DNA from: an uncultured Clostridia bacterium
GTDB taxonomy: Bacteria; Bacillota; Clostridia; Christensenellales; UBA3700
Direction of reading: 5' to 3'
Assembly (NCBI GenBank): GCA_948471525.1
Contig: CAOKSY010000009.1
Coordinates: forward strand, 1-64,000
Length of the DNA stretch: 64,000 nt
Part shown: in pieces, positions 8,154-16,952 of the stretch
Numbering within the stretch: position 1 is the stretch's first letter
Layout: each line of letters starts with the position of its first letter
Position numbers and translations under genes: made by a program
The notes under the pieces: model-generated
Told to the model about the DNA's origin: nothing
What the model saw: the letters and a program-made list of their open reading frames with translations, nothing else
Databases searched by the model: none

Positions 8154-9503
8154 ATGTATTCCAGCAACGAAATCATAGAAACTATAAATATGATATCCCA
8201 ACAGCACCTCGACGTACGCACTATCACGTTGGGAATATCTTTGTTCGACTGTATCACCGACAGCAAACAGCGCACCTGCGATAAGATTTACGACAAGATA
8301 ATGTCCAAAGCCGGCAATCTTGTAAAGATCGGCGACGACATATCCAGCGAGATAGGAGTACCTATCGTCAACAAGCGTATTTCTGTCACTCCCGTGAGTT
8401 TGATCTCGGCGGCAAGCAAGGGACATCTCGAAATAATCCGCACTCTGGACAAGATAGCGGACGAGACAGGCATAGATTTCCTCGGAGGCTATTCCGCTCT
8501 CGTGCATAAGGCTATGACGCCGTACGAAAGAGAATTTTTGCTGTCCATCCCCGAAGCCCTGTCGACTACGAATAAAATATGTTCTTCCGTCAATGTGGCG
8601 ACGTCTAAGGCGGGCATAAATATGGACGCGGTCGCGCTTATGGGCAAGATCGTCAAGGATTGCGCTTATCGCACGAAAGACAGCGACTCTCTCGCCTGCG
8701 CAAAACTCGTAGTATTCGCAAACGCGGTCGAGGACAATCCCTTTATGGCGGGCGCATTCTTGGGCGCGGGAGAAGACGATACCGTAGTCAACGTGGGCGT
8801 TTCCGGTCCCGGAGTCGTAAAGACCGCGCTTGAAAAAGTAAACGGAGATCTCACAGAAGTCGCCGAGTGCATAAAGCAGACGGCGTTCAAGATCACGCGC
8901 GTAGGTCAACTCGTGGCAAAAGAAGCAAGCAAGCGTTTGGGCGCGAGTTTCGGCATAGTAGACCTGTCGCTCGCTCCTACCCCCGTCGTGGGAGATTCTG
9001 TAGCTCATATCCTAGAAGAAATAGGATTGGAGAGCGTAGGCGCGTACGGTACGACTGCGTGTCTCGCAATGCTCAACGACGCGGTCAAGAAGGGCGGCAT
9101 AATGGCTTGCTCGAGCGTAGGCGGACTGTCGGGCGCGTTTATTCCCGTATCCGAAGACGCCGGTATGATAAAAGCCGCTGAAATCGGCGCGCTCAATCTC
9201 GAAAAATTGGAGGCAATGACGGCGGTCTGCTCCGTCGGTCTCGATATGATAGCCATACCGGGAGATACGACTGCGGACGTGATATCGGGAATAATCGCAG
9301 ACGAGATAGCTATCGGCGTGGTGAATACCAAGACTACAGCCGTCAGAGTAATACCCGTATACGGCAAGAAGGCGGGCGAATATGCGGAATTCGGCGGACT
9401 GCTCGGACGAGCGCCGATAATGAATATAAATAAATACAGTCCCGCAAAATTCATTGCGAGAGGCGGAAGGATCCCCGCTCCTCTGCACAGCAACAAAAAC
9501 TGA
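8154..9503 (+). CDS. UPF0210 (DUF711) family protein
   Basis: 449 residues, the normal length for UPF0210. The sequence is soluble and rich in Gly/Ala, with conserved-looking GVSGPGVVK and LSLAPTP segments. The start follows AAGGAG (8141-8146) inside the 3' end of the ACT gene. The function is unknown in the family; the persistent pairing with the ACT protein points to an amino-acid or metabolite-linked enzyme. Nothing looks damaged. Confidence 0.9.
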   Translation: MYSSNEIIETINMISQQHLDVRTITLGISLFDCITDSKQRTCDKIYDKIMSKAGNLVKIGDDISSEIGVPIVNKRISVTPVSLISAASKGHLEIIRTLDKIADETGIDFLGGYSALVHKAMTPYEREFLLSIPEALSTTNKICSSVNVATSKAGINMDAVALMGKIVKDCAYRTKDSDSLACAKLVVFANAVEDNPFMAGAFLGAGEDDTVVNVGVSGPGVVKTALEKVNGDLTEVAECIKQTAFKITRVGQLVAKEASKRLGASFGIVDLSLAPTPVVGDSVAHILEEIGLESVGAYGTTACLAMLNDAVKKGGIMACSSVGGLSGAFIPVSEDAGMIKAAEIGALNLEKLEAMTAVCSVGLDMIAIPGDTTADVISGIIADEIAIGVVNTKTTAVRVIPVYGKKAGEYAEFGGLLGRAPIMNINKYSPAKFIARGGRIPAPLHSNKN

Positions 9504-9504
9504 T

Positions 9505-10221
9505 ATGAACATAGAAGGCAAGAATCCCGTCAAGGAAGCGCTTGATTCGGATAAAAAAATCTCCAAACTATACGTATCTAAGACGGCGCACGATCTTCAG
9601 CCTATCGTAAACGCCGCAAGATCGGCGCATATACGCGTGGACTTCGTCGACAAAACCGTACTGGATAAGATGAGCGAGAGCAAGAGACATCAAGGCGTAA
9701 TAGCGATTGCCGAAGACTATGCATACTGCTCCGTAGAAGATATTCTGACTTTGGCAAAGAGCAAAAACGAAAAACTGTTTATGCTTATACTTGACGGCAT
9801 AGAAGATCCCCACAATCTGGGAAGCATACTCAGAGTCGCGGAATGCATGGGAGCGCACGGCGTCGTCATCCCATCGAGAAGAAGCGCATCAGTCAACGCG
9901 ACGGTTCTGCGTACTTCCGCAGGCGCGGCAAACCATATAAAGGTCGCAATGGCGGGCAATATAAACGATACGATACGTCTGCTGACAGACAGTTTTATCA
10001 ACGTGTACGCCGCCGATATGAACGGCAAAGATATAACTTCCTGCCGCCTCGAAGAAGATATCGCTATAGTGATCGGCAATGAGGGAAACGGAGTCAAACC
10101 TCTCACTCAAAAACTTTGCTCCGGCACACTGTCCATACCGCAATACGGAAAAGTCAATTCTCTCAACGCTTCGGTAGCGTGCGGCATTATTTGCTACGAA
10201 ACCGTAAGGCAGAGAAATTAA
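9505..10221 (+). CDS. rlmB: 23S rRNA (guanosine 2251-2'-O)-methyltransferase, SpoU family
   Basis: 238 residues: an N-terminal substrate-binding domain with the typical GKNPVKEAL opening, then the SPOUT knot. Motifs seen are DGIEDPHNLGSILRVAE, IGNEGNGVKPL and SIPQYGKVNSLNASVA, all diagnostic of the SpoU class. The ATG overlaps the tail of the UPF0210 stop (TGATATG), so coupling is likely. In many Firmicutes rlmB sits beside mrnC and sigH; here it faces sigH tail to tail, so the cluster has been rearranged. Confidence 0.93.
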   Translation: MNIEGKNPVKEALDSDKKISKLYVSKTAHDLQPIVNAARSAHIRVDFVDKTVLDKMSESKRHQGVIAIAEDYAYCSVEDILTLAKSKNEKLFMLILDGIEDPHNLGSILRVAECMGAHGVVIPSRRSASVNATVLRTSAGAANHIKVAMAGNINDTIRLLTDSFINVYAADMNGKDITSCRLEEDIAIVIGNEGNGVKPLTQKLCSGTLSIPQYGKVNSLNASVACGIICYETVRQRN

Positions 10222-10238
10222 CCTTCATAAACAAAACA

Positions 10239-10268
10239 AATCCGTCCTCTTTGGACGGATTTTATTTT
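10239..10268 (+). terminator. Rho-independent terminator after rlmB
   Basis: Stem TCCGTCC / GGACGGA with a five-base loop, followed by TTTTATTTT. It lies 18 bp after the rlmB stop. Confidence 0.85.
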
Positions 10269-10284
10269 AATAATTACAGAGCTA

Positions 10285-10836
10285 TCAGCGCAAATTGGCT
10301 TTTATCTTCTTTCTTATTCTTTGAAGAGCGTTGTCCACGTACTTTGTGTTTTTGCCCAATGCGTCTGCTATCTCGGCATAACTGCAACCTTCGTAATACA
10401 TATCGAGCAATTTACTCTCGGTCTCGGAAAAGTTTTCGCAGATGAAAGTCCTCAACGTATCTATCTCTTCCGCGCTGATCGCTATGTCTTCGGGGGACTG
10501 CCCCGACACTTTGGTATCGTCGAGCGACGATATGGGCAGACTGTCGGAAAGCGCTTTGTTTTTCAATCTGTTTCCGCTTCTTATACAGTCGAGAATACGG
10601 TTTTTTATACACTCGGTAGCATAGGTGGTAAAAGCCGCGCTTCCGTCGAGATCATAAGTCACTATCGCGTTGTAAAGACCTATCATCCCCTCTTGCACTA
10701 CGTCGTCTCTGTCCGCGCCCTTGATATAAAACGCGCGGGCGAGCCTGTTGACTGCGCCCTTGTATTCTTCCATCAATATTTCCGCCGCCTGCTTATCTCC
10801 GCCGCGAAATCTCTGTATCAGTTCTACCTCATTCAT
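10285..10836 (-). CDS. sigH: RNA polymerase sigma factor, SigH-like
   Basis: 183 residues with sigma-70 regions 2 and 4. Region 2 contains GADRDDVVQEGMIGLYNAI, very close to the SigH (Spo0H) signature. Region 4 carries the CSYAEIADALG-type helix-turn-helix near the C-terminus. It directs RNA polymerase to a transition-phase regulon in relatives. Its start overlaps thyX by 4 bp and has only a weak ribosome site, so it probably depends on coupling. It is the last gene of a long minus-strand run. Confidence 0.85.
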   Translation of the reverse strand: MNEVELIQRFRGGDKQAAEILMEEYKGAVNRLARAFYIKGADRDDVVQEGMIGLYNAIVTYDLDGSAAFTTYATECIKNRILDCIRSGNRLKNKALSDSLPISSLDDTKVSGQSPEDIAISAEEIDTLRTFICENFSETESKLLDMYYEGCSYAEIADALGKNTKYVDNALQRIRKKIKANLR

Positions 10837-11585
10837 CCGCGAACCGTCTTTTCTACCAAAGCTTTTTGCTTTGCTCTGACCTCAAGCATTTTGCCGCACG
10901 ACATCTTTCCTTCGCTGCAAGGACCGGCCACACAAGACGCTCCGCAGTTGCCGAATATGCTCGGAGCCACTTCCAATACGAGCGCGAGCATCTGCCATGC
11001 CACTTCGCGTATCTCCCATTGCGCTCTGTTGCAACATCTCAAATTGAAGAAGTTCATAAGAGATCTAGCGTTCATAGTGACGACCATCTTCGTCTCGGCG
11101 GCGTTAGGCAATACGAATCTTGCGTCCTCGTTGGATTTTTCGCAAGCTCCGCCGAGCAAGGTCTGCCATTCGGTGTACCACTCGTGCATCTGCGCCATCT
11201 GTGCCTTGAACTTTTCTATTTTATCTTCTCCGAGTTCTTCTATCGCTTGCGGAATAACGTAATTAAACGTATCCTCGCCCTTGTTTGCGGCGACGTATCT
11301 CTGAGATTTGACGCTGTAGGAAGCGATCCTGTGTCTGGTAATCTGCGCAAGCAAACTTCTGGATACGCCTTCTATGCCGAAAGTAAAACTCGCGTGCTCG
11401 AACGGAGACGCGTGTCCGAAAGATCTAAGTCTCTCGATAAACTTATTGACGTCGCCCTTGTCGAGACCTTCCTGCAGATTTTCTATAGTCGCGTCGCTAT
11501 AACACAACTTTGCCGCCAAAGCTACTGTTCGTTCGGGATTTGGGGTATATTCGAGCAACTTTACGCTCGGTTTGACTTGTGGCAT
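10833..11585 (-). CDS. thyX: FAD-dependent thymidylate synthase
   Basis: 250 residues with the ThyX signature RHRxxSxxxxSQR at about 84-96 (RHRIASYSVKSQR). It makes dTMP from dUMP using methylene-tetrahydrofolate, FAD and NAD(P)H. The start follows TAGGAGG. The C-terminal tail is Cys-rich (CCN, CGASC, CSEG, SCG), which is more Cys than typical and may bind metal, though this is only inferred. It is located between mrnC and sigH. Confidence 0.95.
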   Translation of the reverse strand: MPQVKPSVKLLEYTPNPERTVALAAKLCYSDATIENLQEGLDKGDVNKFIERLRSFGHASPFEHASFTFGIEGVSRSLLAQITRHRIASYSVKSQRYVAANKGEDTFNYVIPQAIEELGEDKIEKFKAQMAQMHEWYTEWQTLLGGACEKSNEDARFVLPNAAETKMVVTMNARSLMNFFNLRCCNRAQWEIREVAWQMLALVLEVAPSIFGNCGASCVAGPCSEGKMSCGKMLEVRAKQKALVEKTVRG

Positions 11586-11644
11586 AATTTCCTCCTACGT
11601 AGTCCGATAACTTTTTTTCAGTTTAACGGATAATATATGTTTTG

Positions 11645-12058
11645 TCAATCTTTTACGGGCGGCATATAAGAGAGAAGAAAATTCAGTCTTTCATACCTGC
11701 CGCATAGATATAGATAGCCGATCACCGCTTCATATCCCGTAGCCGCCTTATAGTCGGCAATAGAAGCATTTTTTGCCACGGAATGCTGACGGCTGTTGCG
11801 CGCTCGTAAAAAAATATCTTCTTCGTCCTCGTAGAACAGATGACGTATCTCTTCGAGATTCCTCGCCTGCGCTTCGGCTTTTACCTGCGACGTGACCGAT
11901 TTGTGAAGTTTGTCAGCCTTGCAAGTAGCGTTTCTGCTGACCTTTGTACGCACGTATAGAGTATGTACGGCGTCTCCGATATAGGCAAGCACGAGAGGGT
12001 TTAACTCTCGCGCCTGTTTTTCTTCCAATCTATCCGCTATCCTCGGAATATCGTCCAT
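11645..12058 (-). CDS. mrnC: Mini-ribonuclease 3
   Basis: 137 residues, the expected length for Mini-III. LNPLVLAYIGDAVHTLYVR carries the RNase III-type acidic metal site, and there is no double-stranded RNA-binding domain. It matures the 23S rRNA ends in Firmicutes. The start follows AGAGGC. It lies 10 bp after a class II aldolase gene, while its usual partner cysS is about 50 kb away in this window. Confidence 0.92.
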   Translation of the reverse strand: MDDIPRIADRLEEKQARELNPLVLAYIGDAVHTLYVRTKVSRNATCKADKLHKSVTSQVKAEAQARNLEEIRHLFYEDEEDIFLRARNSRQHSVAKNASIADYKAATGYEAVIGYLYLCGRYERLNFLLSYMPPVKD

Positions 12059-12068
12059 TGCCGCCTCT

Positions 12069-12743
12069 TTATTTCTTCTTGCCTTTGGGAGCAGTCTTCT
12101 GAGCTACGAAATAATCGAAAAGCAATTCGTCGCTGTACGTCTGCTGTCCCGTAGCTTTTAGAGTACATTGCTGGATATATTCATAACAGCTCTTTTCCAT
12201 AACTCTTATGATCTCAAAAGCCTCGTCCATATCCTTGCCTGCGCAGAATACTCCGTGATTTGCCATAAAGCAAGCGTTTCTTCCCTCCATAGCCGCTACT
12301 GTGCCTTGCTTGAGTTTTTTAGTTCCCGGAAGTCCGTACGCTCCCACTCTGCACGCGCCACCGACGAGTTTTTGCATTTCGTCGCTCATCACGGGCAATT
12401 CGATCCTTGCCGAAGCAAGTATAGAACAGTATATCGGATGCGAATGGATAGTCGCGTTGATCTCAGGTCTCGCCTGCATTATTGCGGCGTGGATCTTTCT
12501 CTCGCTGGTAGGTTTCTTGCCGTCGCTCCATATAGACGGATCGCTGATTTGAACGACCGGCATATCCTCGGGAGTAAGCGCGATATAATCCAATCCCGTG
12601 GGAGTGACGAGCATATGATCTTCGTCCAGTCTCACCGCGGTATTGCCCCAGGTACCCTGTACCAGATTTTCCGCCAAAAGCGCGACGCCGCTGTCTTTGA
12701 TGACCTGTCTCAATCTAAGTTCCGTTTCTTTATCCCATGCCAT
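12069..12743 (-). CDS. Class II aldolase/adducin family, fuculose-phosphate-aldolase-like
   Basis: 224 residues. The active-site features are intact: the zinc motif HSHP, a later NHG, and the TSERKIH segment with the acidic catalytic residue. Members are L-fuculose- or rhamnulose-1-phosphate aldolases or pentulose-5-phosphate epimerases; substrate cannot be read. The start follows GAGGTG. One base separates it from the degenerate paralogue upstream. Together with the FGGY kinase it fits a kinase-then-aldolase sugar route. The C-terminus ends in a Lys-rich tail. Confidence 0.85.
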   Translation of the reverse strand: MAWDKETELRLRQVIKDSGVALLAENLVQGTWGNTAVRLDEDHMLVTPTGLDYIALTPEDMPVVQISDPSIWSDGKKPTSERKIHAAIMQARPEINATIHSHPIYCSILASARIELPVMSDEMQKLVGGACRVGAYGLPGTKKLKQGTVAAMEGRNACFMANHGVFCAGKDMDEAFEIIRVMEKSCYEYIQQCTLKATGQQTYSDELLFDYFVAQKTAPKGKKK

Positions 12744-12744
12744 A

Positions 12745-13413
12745 TTACACCTCGCTCTCTTCCTTTACGGAAGTCTCTTCGCCGCTGATTTCGCCCTCTT
12801 CTTTCGCAGAGAGATTTTCTTGATTTTTCTTGCTGTATTTAGTCTTGTAGATGAATCTCATCAATCTTGCCTCAAAGCCGTTGATGACCTTATTCTCGCC
12901 GATAACGCTGCTTGCTATAAAGCAGTGGCTCGCCTTATCAAGCACGAGCACGCAGGTATACGCTTCGTCGAGCGTACGTCCCGAAGTGATACATCCCTTA
13001 TCCTTTACGAGACAGGAGTTCCTTCCCTTGAGCGTCTTGACTATCGACGCGATATCGTCAGCCGACGTCTTGCAGGTCGGTCCTACTATCTGCGCCATAT
13101 CGTCGAGTACCGCGGGTATAGTCACGCCCGCTTTGGCAATAGGCACAACCCACTTGGGATAACACTGACAGATCGCATTGATATCCTCTCTCTCTTTGTA
13201 TATCTGGGCATGATATTTGTACTCGGGCTCAACCTTGAAGATATTCATTTTCAGCACGTCTTCTTCGCCGAGATCGCAGAGTTTTACTCCCGCCTTGGTG
13301 ATATACATAAAGTTGAGTTCCGTCCTCATACTGATCATATCGCTTTCGCCGACGACCTTTTCGTCCGCGAGTTTTTTAGCGTATTCTAAAATGGTCTGAA
13401 CGATCTTATTCAT
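12745..13413 (-). CDS. Class II aldolase-like protein lacking zinc ligands
   Basis: 222 residues, clearly related in length and block order to the gene downstream, but the zinc HSHP motif reads QCYP and the NHG motif reads KDKG. The metal site is therefore missing and aldolase activity is unlikely. It may be a regulatory or structural partner of the active paralogue. The C-terminal 35 residues are Glu/Ser/Lys-rich and probably disordered. Its ATG overlaps the FGGY-kinase stop by one base, and the AAGGAGAGG ribosome site lies inside the kinase gene. Confidence 0.75.
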   Translation of the reverse strand: MNKIVQTILEYAKKLADEKVVGESDMISMRTELNFMYITKAGVKLCDLGEEDVLKMNIFKVEPEYKYHAQIYKEREDINAICQCYPKWVVPIAKAGVTIPAVLDDMAQIVGPTCKTSADDIASIVKTLKGRNSCLVKDKGCITSGRTLDEAYTCVLVLDKASHCFIASSVIGENKVINGFEARLMRFIYKTKYSKKNQENLSAKEEGEISGEETSVKEESEV

Positions 13414-14945
13414 TATTCCTCTCCTTCGAATCTCTTGGAATTCGCTTTTCTATATGTCTTTTCCAGACTGTAATATATCTGCTTATAACTCTTAAAGAGT
13501 TCGTCGTAGATATATTTGTTTTTGGGATTGGGTCTGTATTTTTTGCTTTCTACTACAAACTTCTTCGCTTCGGCAAAACTCTTGAGTTCCCCAAGTCCTA
13601 TCAATGCTATTATCGCCGCGCCCAATGCGCCCGCATTACGCGGATTCTGCACTATCGCAAACTCGCTTCCCGTGATGTCCGCGATGATCTGCATCCACGC
13701 GTCGTCCAACGCGCCGCCGCCGATTATCCTAAACTGTCTGCTGTGGAATTTGTAATCTCTGCGGAAGTTTTCGAGTATCCATCTGATATTGTAACCTATT
13801 CCTTCGTAAAGAGCGCGCATTATGTGCTCTCGGGTATGGTTGGGGGTCACGTTCCAAAGCGTAGCTCTCGTAGTCGTGGAAGATACGGGGCATCTCTCGC
13901 CCAGCATCCAAGGCGTGCATATCAGATAATCCGATCCCGCCGGTATCGACTCTATGACCTTATCCATATACGCGTATATTCCGTCGCCCAACTCCTTTTG
14001 TTCGGTAGCGAAAAACTGGTCGCATATCCACTGGATATTGCTGCCAGCCGCTTCCGTGATGCCGCATATGAGATTCATTTCGGGATCGGCAGACTGTATC
14101 GCCGCCGCTCCGTGCTTGAACTTGGTCTTGGTCCTGCTCGACGCGGCTACCCATGCCGACGTGCCGAGATATATATGTATTTCGCCGTCGCCGTTCATAC
14201 CGCTGCCGATCGCCGCAGCCTGCGTATCGTCGCATCCTCCGAATACAGCCGTGCCTTCGCACAGTCCCATCTTCTCGGCCGCTTCTTCCGTAAGACCTGT
14301 GCCGATCTTGTCGGTGCTCTTGACAAGCGGAGGAAGTTTTGACATATCTATGCCTATCAGTTTGAGCGCGCTCATCCAAGTCTTTTTCTTGAGGTCGAGA
14401 CCGTAACTGGACGCGCCGGAAAGTTCGGCTACCATTTCTCCCGTGCATTTGTATTTCAAAAAGCCGTTGACGTCGAGAAAATACTTGGTATTGTTGTATA
14501 CGTCGGGACGCTCTTCTCTAAGCCACTGTATTTTGGACACTACGTCCTTGCCCATTATCGGAGTACCCGACACAAGAGTGAAGAGTCTCTTGCCGCCGAC
14601 TTTTTTCATAAGCGTCTGAGCTTGTTTTTCCGCTCTGCCGTCTACCCAAGTGATATTGGGGTGCAGAACTCTGCCGTTCTCGTCCACGGGGATGATACCC
14701 ATCGCCTGCGTGGAGAATATAACGCCCTCGACGTCGTGCGGATCTATTCCCGTCTGCTCGACTATCGTCTTCGACGCAAGACATACCGCTTCCCAATATT
14801 CGTCGGGATCTTGCTCGACGAAAGCGGGCGCGGGATAATACGTGGGATACGGCACGGCTTTTGAAGCGACTATATTGCCTTCGAAGTCTATAAGCACCGC
14901 CTTGTCCGAACTGGTACCCATATCGTGCGCCATTATGTATTTCAT
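13413..14945 (-). CDS. FGGY-family carbohydrate kinase
   Basis: 510 residues with the two ASKHA domains. HDMGTSSDKAVL is the phosphate-1 loop, GGCDDTQAAAIG the second-domain loop, and IIGGGALDDAWMQIIAD the adenosine motif. It phosphorylates a pentulose, polyol or similar sugar with ATP; it most resembles xylulokinase-type members but the substrate is not readable. The start follows AAGAGGT. It lies between an aminotransferase gene and two aldolase-family genes, which suggests phosphorylation before retro-aldol cleavage. Confidence 0.9.
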   Translation of the reverse strand: MKYIMAHDMGTSSDKAVLIDFEGNIVASKAVPYPTYYPAPAFVEQDPDEYWEAVCLASKTIVEQTGIDPHDVEGVIFSTQAMGIIPVDENGRVLHPNITWVDGRAEKQAQTLMKKVGGKRLFTLVSGTPIMGKDVVSKIQWLREERPDVYNNTKYFLDVNGFLKYKCTGEMVAELSGASSYGLDLKKKTWMSALKLIGIDMSKLPPLVKSTDKIGTGLTEEAAEKMGLCEGTAVFGGCDDTQAAAIGSGMNGDGEIHIYLGTSAWVAASSRTKTKFKHGAAAIQSADPEMNLICGITEAAGSNIQWICDQFFATEQKELGDGIYAYMDKVIESIPAGSDYLICTPWMLGERCPVSSTTTRATLWNVTPNHTREHIMRALYEGIGYNIRWILENFRRDYKFHSRQFRIIGGGALDDAWMQIIADITGSEFAIVQNPRNAGALGAAIIALIGLGELKSFAEAKKFVVESKKYRPNPKNKYIYDELFKSYKQIYYSLEKTYRKANSKRFEGEE

Positions 14946-14989
14946 ATTTACCTCTTATCTAGATATATGCGGATAAACTTATCCGTAAA

Positions 14990-15028
14990 TGCGCAAAAGG
15001 CGAGCCTATATTAGTCCCGCCTTGCGCA
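14990..15028 (-). other. Intercistronic stem-loop
   Basis: The arms TGCGCAAAAGGCG (14990-15002) and CGCCTTGCGCA (15018-15028) pair. On the minus strand no U-run follows, so it looks more like an RNA-processing or stability hairpin between the aminotransferase and kinase genes than a terminator. Confidence 0.6.
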
Positions 15029-15036
15029 GTCTGTCT

Positions 15037-16677
15037 TTATTTATTGGCTTTCTTTTCCGCAGCTTCTGCCTTTGCGAGCATCTTTTCCGCTTTTGCGTAC
15101 TTCTTGTCGTTGACGCCCTTATACTTGTTCATCTTGTATTTTGCAACCTGCTTATCCATAGGCTCGGTCCTTTCTTTGACCATAGCGAATACGTCGTCGA
15201 ATCTGTTGAGCGCATCGTCGATTACCTCGTCGGTGTCAGCCATAGATGTATAAAGTCTCGAACCTGCGAGAGTAACGATACCGTTTGCCATATAAGCCGC
15301 GCCCATATGCTCCATAGCCACCTTTCTTACCATGATCATATCCTGCTTCTTCAATACCTTGAGAAGAGTGAGAAGACTCTTGGAAGAGAAGTCGTAGCTC
15401 ATCGCGCCCGTGCACTCGAGGTGAACTATCGAACCTTGGTTGTACGCTACGTACGGCAGATCGTACTTCTTGATAAGATCTACGAGACCGTCGGTGAGTT
15501 TGTTGCCAGCCAAGCCTGCTTTTACGCAAGCATTCGTCTCTGCGATCTTCTTGATAGCAACGTAACCTGCCATAGCCGACAGCGGATTTGCCGCCAAAGT
15601 ACCGCCGCAGTACGCCTTCTTAGCGCCGCCCGCAACGCCTGCCGCGAGAAGAGATACGTACTCTCTCTTGCCGCCTACGCCGCCCGCCGCGGGATATCCG
15701 CCGGCAACGATCTTACCGAAAATCGTGAGGTCGGGCTTGACGTTGAAGAAACCTTGCGCGCCGCCGAGACCTACTCTGAATCCCGTTACGACTTCGTCGA
15801 AAATAAACAACGCGCCGTATTTATGAGCAAGTTCCAAAGCCTTGGCGTTGTAGTCGAAATCTACGGGACGGGTACCCGACTCGGGTCCTACCGGCTCTAC
15901 GATAACAGCCGCCGTGCCGCCTCTTCTTCTATTGATCTTGAGATAATCCTCGAGCATATTGAGATCGTTGGGTCTCACTTCGTCTATTACAGAGAAAATA
16001 TTGTTGGGTATACCGTGCGACTCGAGGAACTGTCTCGTGCCGGGAACTTTGAGTCCGTATACCATCTGATCCGACCAGCCGTGATATGCTCCGCCGATCT
16101 TTATTATTCTCTTGTTTTTGGTCTGGCATCTTGCGATACGCAAAGCCGCCATAACGGATTCGGTACCAGATCCCAACATTCTGAACATCTCCACGTTGGG
16201 CATATGCTTGTTTATCTCTTTTGCGATAAGCAATTCAGCTTCGTGGAAAAGTCCCGTTACGGGTCCGCAATCCTTGATAAGTTTTATAGCCTCGTCCTGA
16301 ACGTCTTTATAATTGCTTCCCAATATAGTCGGACCGCCAGCCTGCAGAAAGTCGATATATTTGTTGCCGTCTATATCTTCGAGATAAGCGCCTTCAGCCT
16401 TGACCATACACATAGGGAAAGGTTTGTTGAAAGCCAAATTGTGCTGTACGCCGCCGGGGATGTACTTCTTCGCTTCCGCGGTGATCTCCTTGGAGCCCTT
16501 GCATTGCTCATCGTAATAAGTGGAACAAATTTCTTTATATTTCTCTTCCGGAATAGAATAGATATTCTTATCGGTAAGTTCTTTCAGACTCTGATTGATC
16601 TCCTGCGCGTTTGCCCAACGGGTTATACCGTAGCCTGCTTCTGCCTTGCCCGGCAGTTCTGTGTAAGTTACTTTCAT
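15037..16677 (-). CDS. Class III PLP-dependent aminotransferase (glutamate-1-semialdehyde aminomutase-like)
   Basis: 546 residues, about 100 longer than HemL-like proteins because of an N-terminal extension of some 70 residues and a Lys/Ala-rich tail. The fold markers are present: GSGTESVMAALRIAR, GGAYHGWSD, FDEVVTGFR with the PLP-contacting Asp, and the Schiff-base Lys in FGKIVAGGYP. It probably moves an amino group to or from a sugar or keto compound. The start follows AAGGAGG, and a good promoter lies upstream. It heads the kinase/aldolase cassette, so a role in amino-sugar or polyol breakdown is inferred; heme synthesis is less likely. Confidence 0.85.
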   Translation of the reverse strand: MKVTYTELPGKAEAGYGITRWANAQEINQSLKELTDKNIYSIPEEKYKEICSTYYDEQCKGSKEITAEAKKYIPGGVQHNLAFNKPFPMCMVKAEGAYLEDIDGNKYIDFLQAGGPTILGSNYKDVQDEAIKLIKDCGPVTGLFHEAELLIAKEINKHMPNVEMFRMLGSGTESVMAALRIARCQTKNKRIIKIGGAYHGWSDQMVYGLKVPGTRQFLESHGIPNNIFSVIDEVRPNDLNMLEDYLKINRRRGGTAAVIVEPVGPESGTRPVDFDYNAKALELAHKYGALFIFDEVVTGFRVGLGGAQGFFNVKPDLTIFGKIVAGGYPAAGGVGGKREYVSLLAAGVAGGAKKAYCGGTLAANPLSAMAGYVAIKKIAETNACVKAGLAGNKLTDGLVDLIKKYDLPYVAYNQGSIVHLECTGAMSYDFSSKSLLTLLKVLKKQDMIMVRKVAMEHMGAAYMANGIVTLAGSRLYTSMADTDEVIDDALNRFDDVFAMVKERTEPMDKQVAKYKMNKYKGVNDKKYAKAEKMLAKAEAAEKKANK

Positions 16678-16723
16678 ACTAGCCTCCTTATGCTCAAACT
16701 TTTCTCCAAAGTTTTACTATTAA

Positions 16724-16753
16724 ATTTTACCATACTTAATAGATAATTGTCAA
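16724..16753 (-). promoter_or_regulatory. Promoter of the aminotransferase-kinase-aldolase run
   Basis: On the minus strand, TTGACA (16748-16753) and TAAAAT (16724-16729) are 18 bp apart, about 50 bases upstream of the start. Confidence 0.65.
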
Positions 16754-16895
16754 TAACGAATTTTTGCATACATATATTATTTATATAAAATTTTTGCAAA
16801 GTTTTGCAAAGTCGCAGGCAATTTTAATCGACACCTGTCCAGAAAATATACAATATTTTACAAAGTGACTTTTTTTGTGAATTAAAAAGTTTTTC

Positions 16896-16925
16896 TTGTA
16901 TTTGGACGGTCGGATATGCTATAAT
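16896..16925 (+). promoter_or_regulatory. Promoter of the M28 peptidase gene
   Basis: TTGTAT and TATAAT (16920-16925) are separated by 18 bp, with a TGC extended -10 element. It lies just upstream of the AAAGAGG ribosome site. Confidence 0.6.
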
Positions 16926-16952
16926 GAAAATATCAAATTCAAAGAGGCTTTT

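Noticed and set aside
15037..16677. Heme pathway HemL
   Set aside because: The N-terminal extension, Lys/Ala tail and kinase/aldolase neighbours fit a catabolic aminotransferase better; no other heme genes are nearby.
14989..16746. 585-codon plus-strand frame opposite the aminotransferase
   Set aside because: Antisense shadow of a strongly conserved PLP enzyme gene, with Arg/Ser/Tyr-rich composition.
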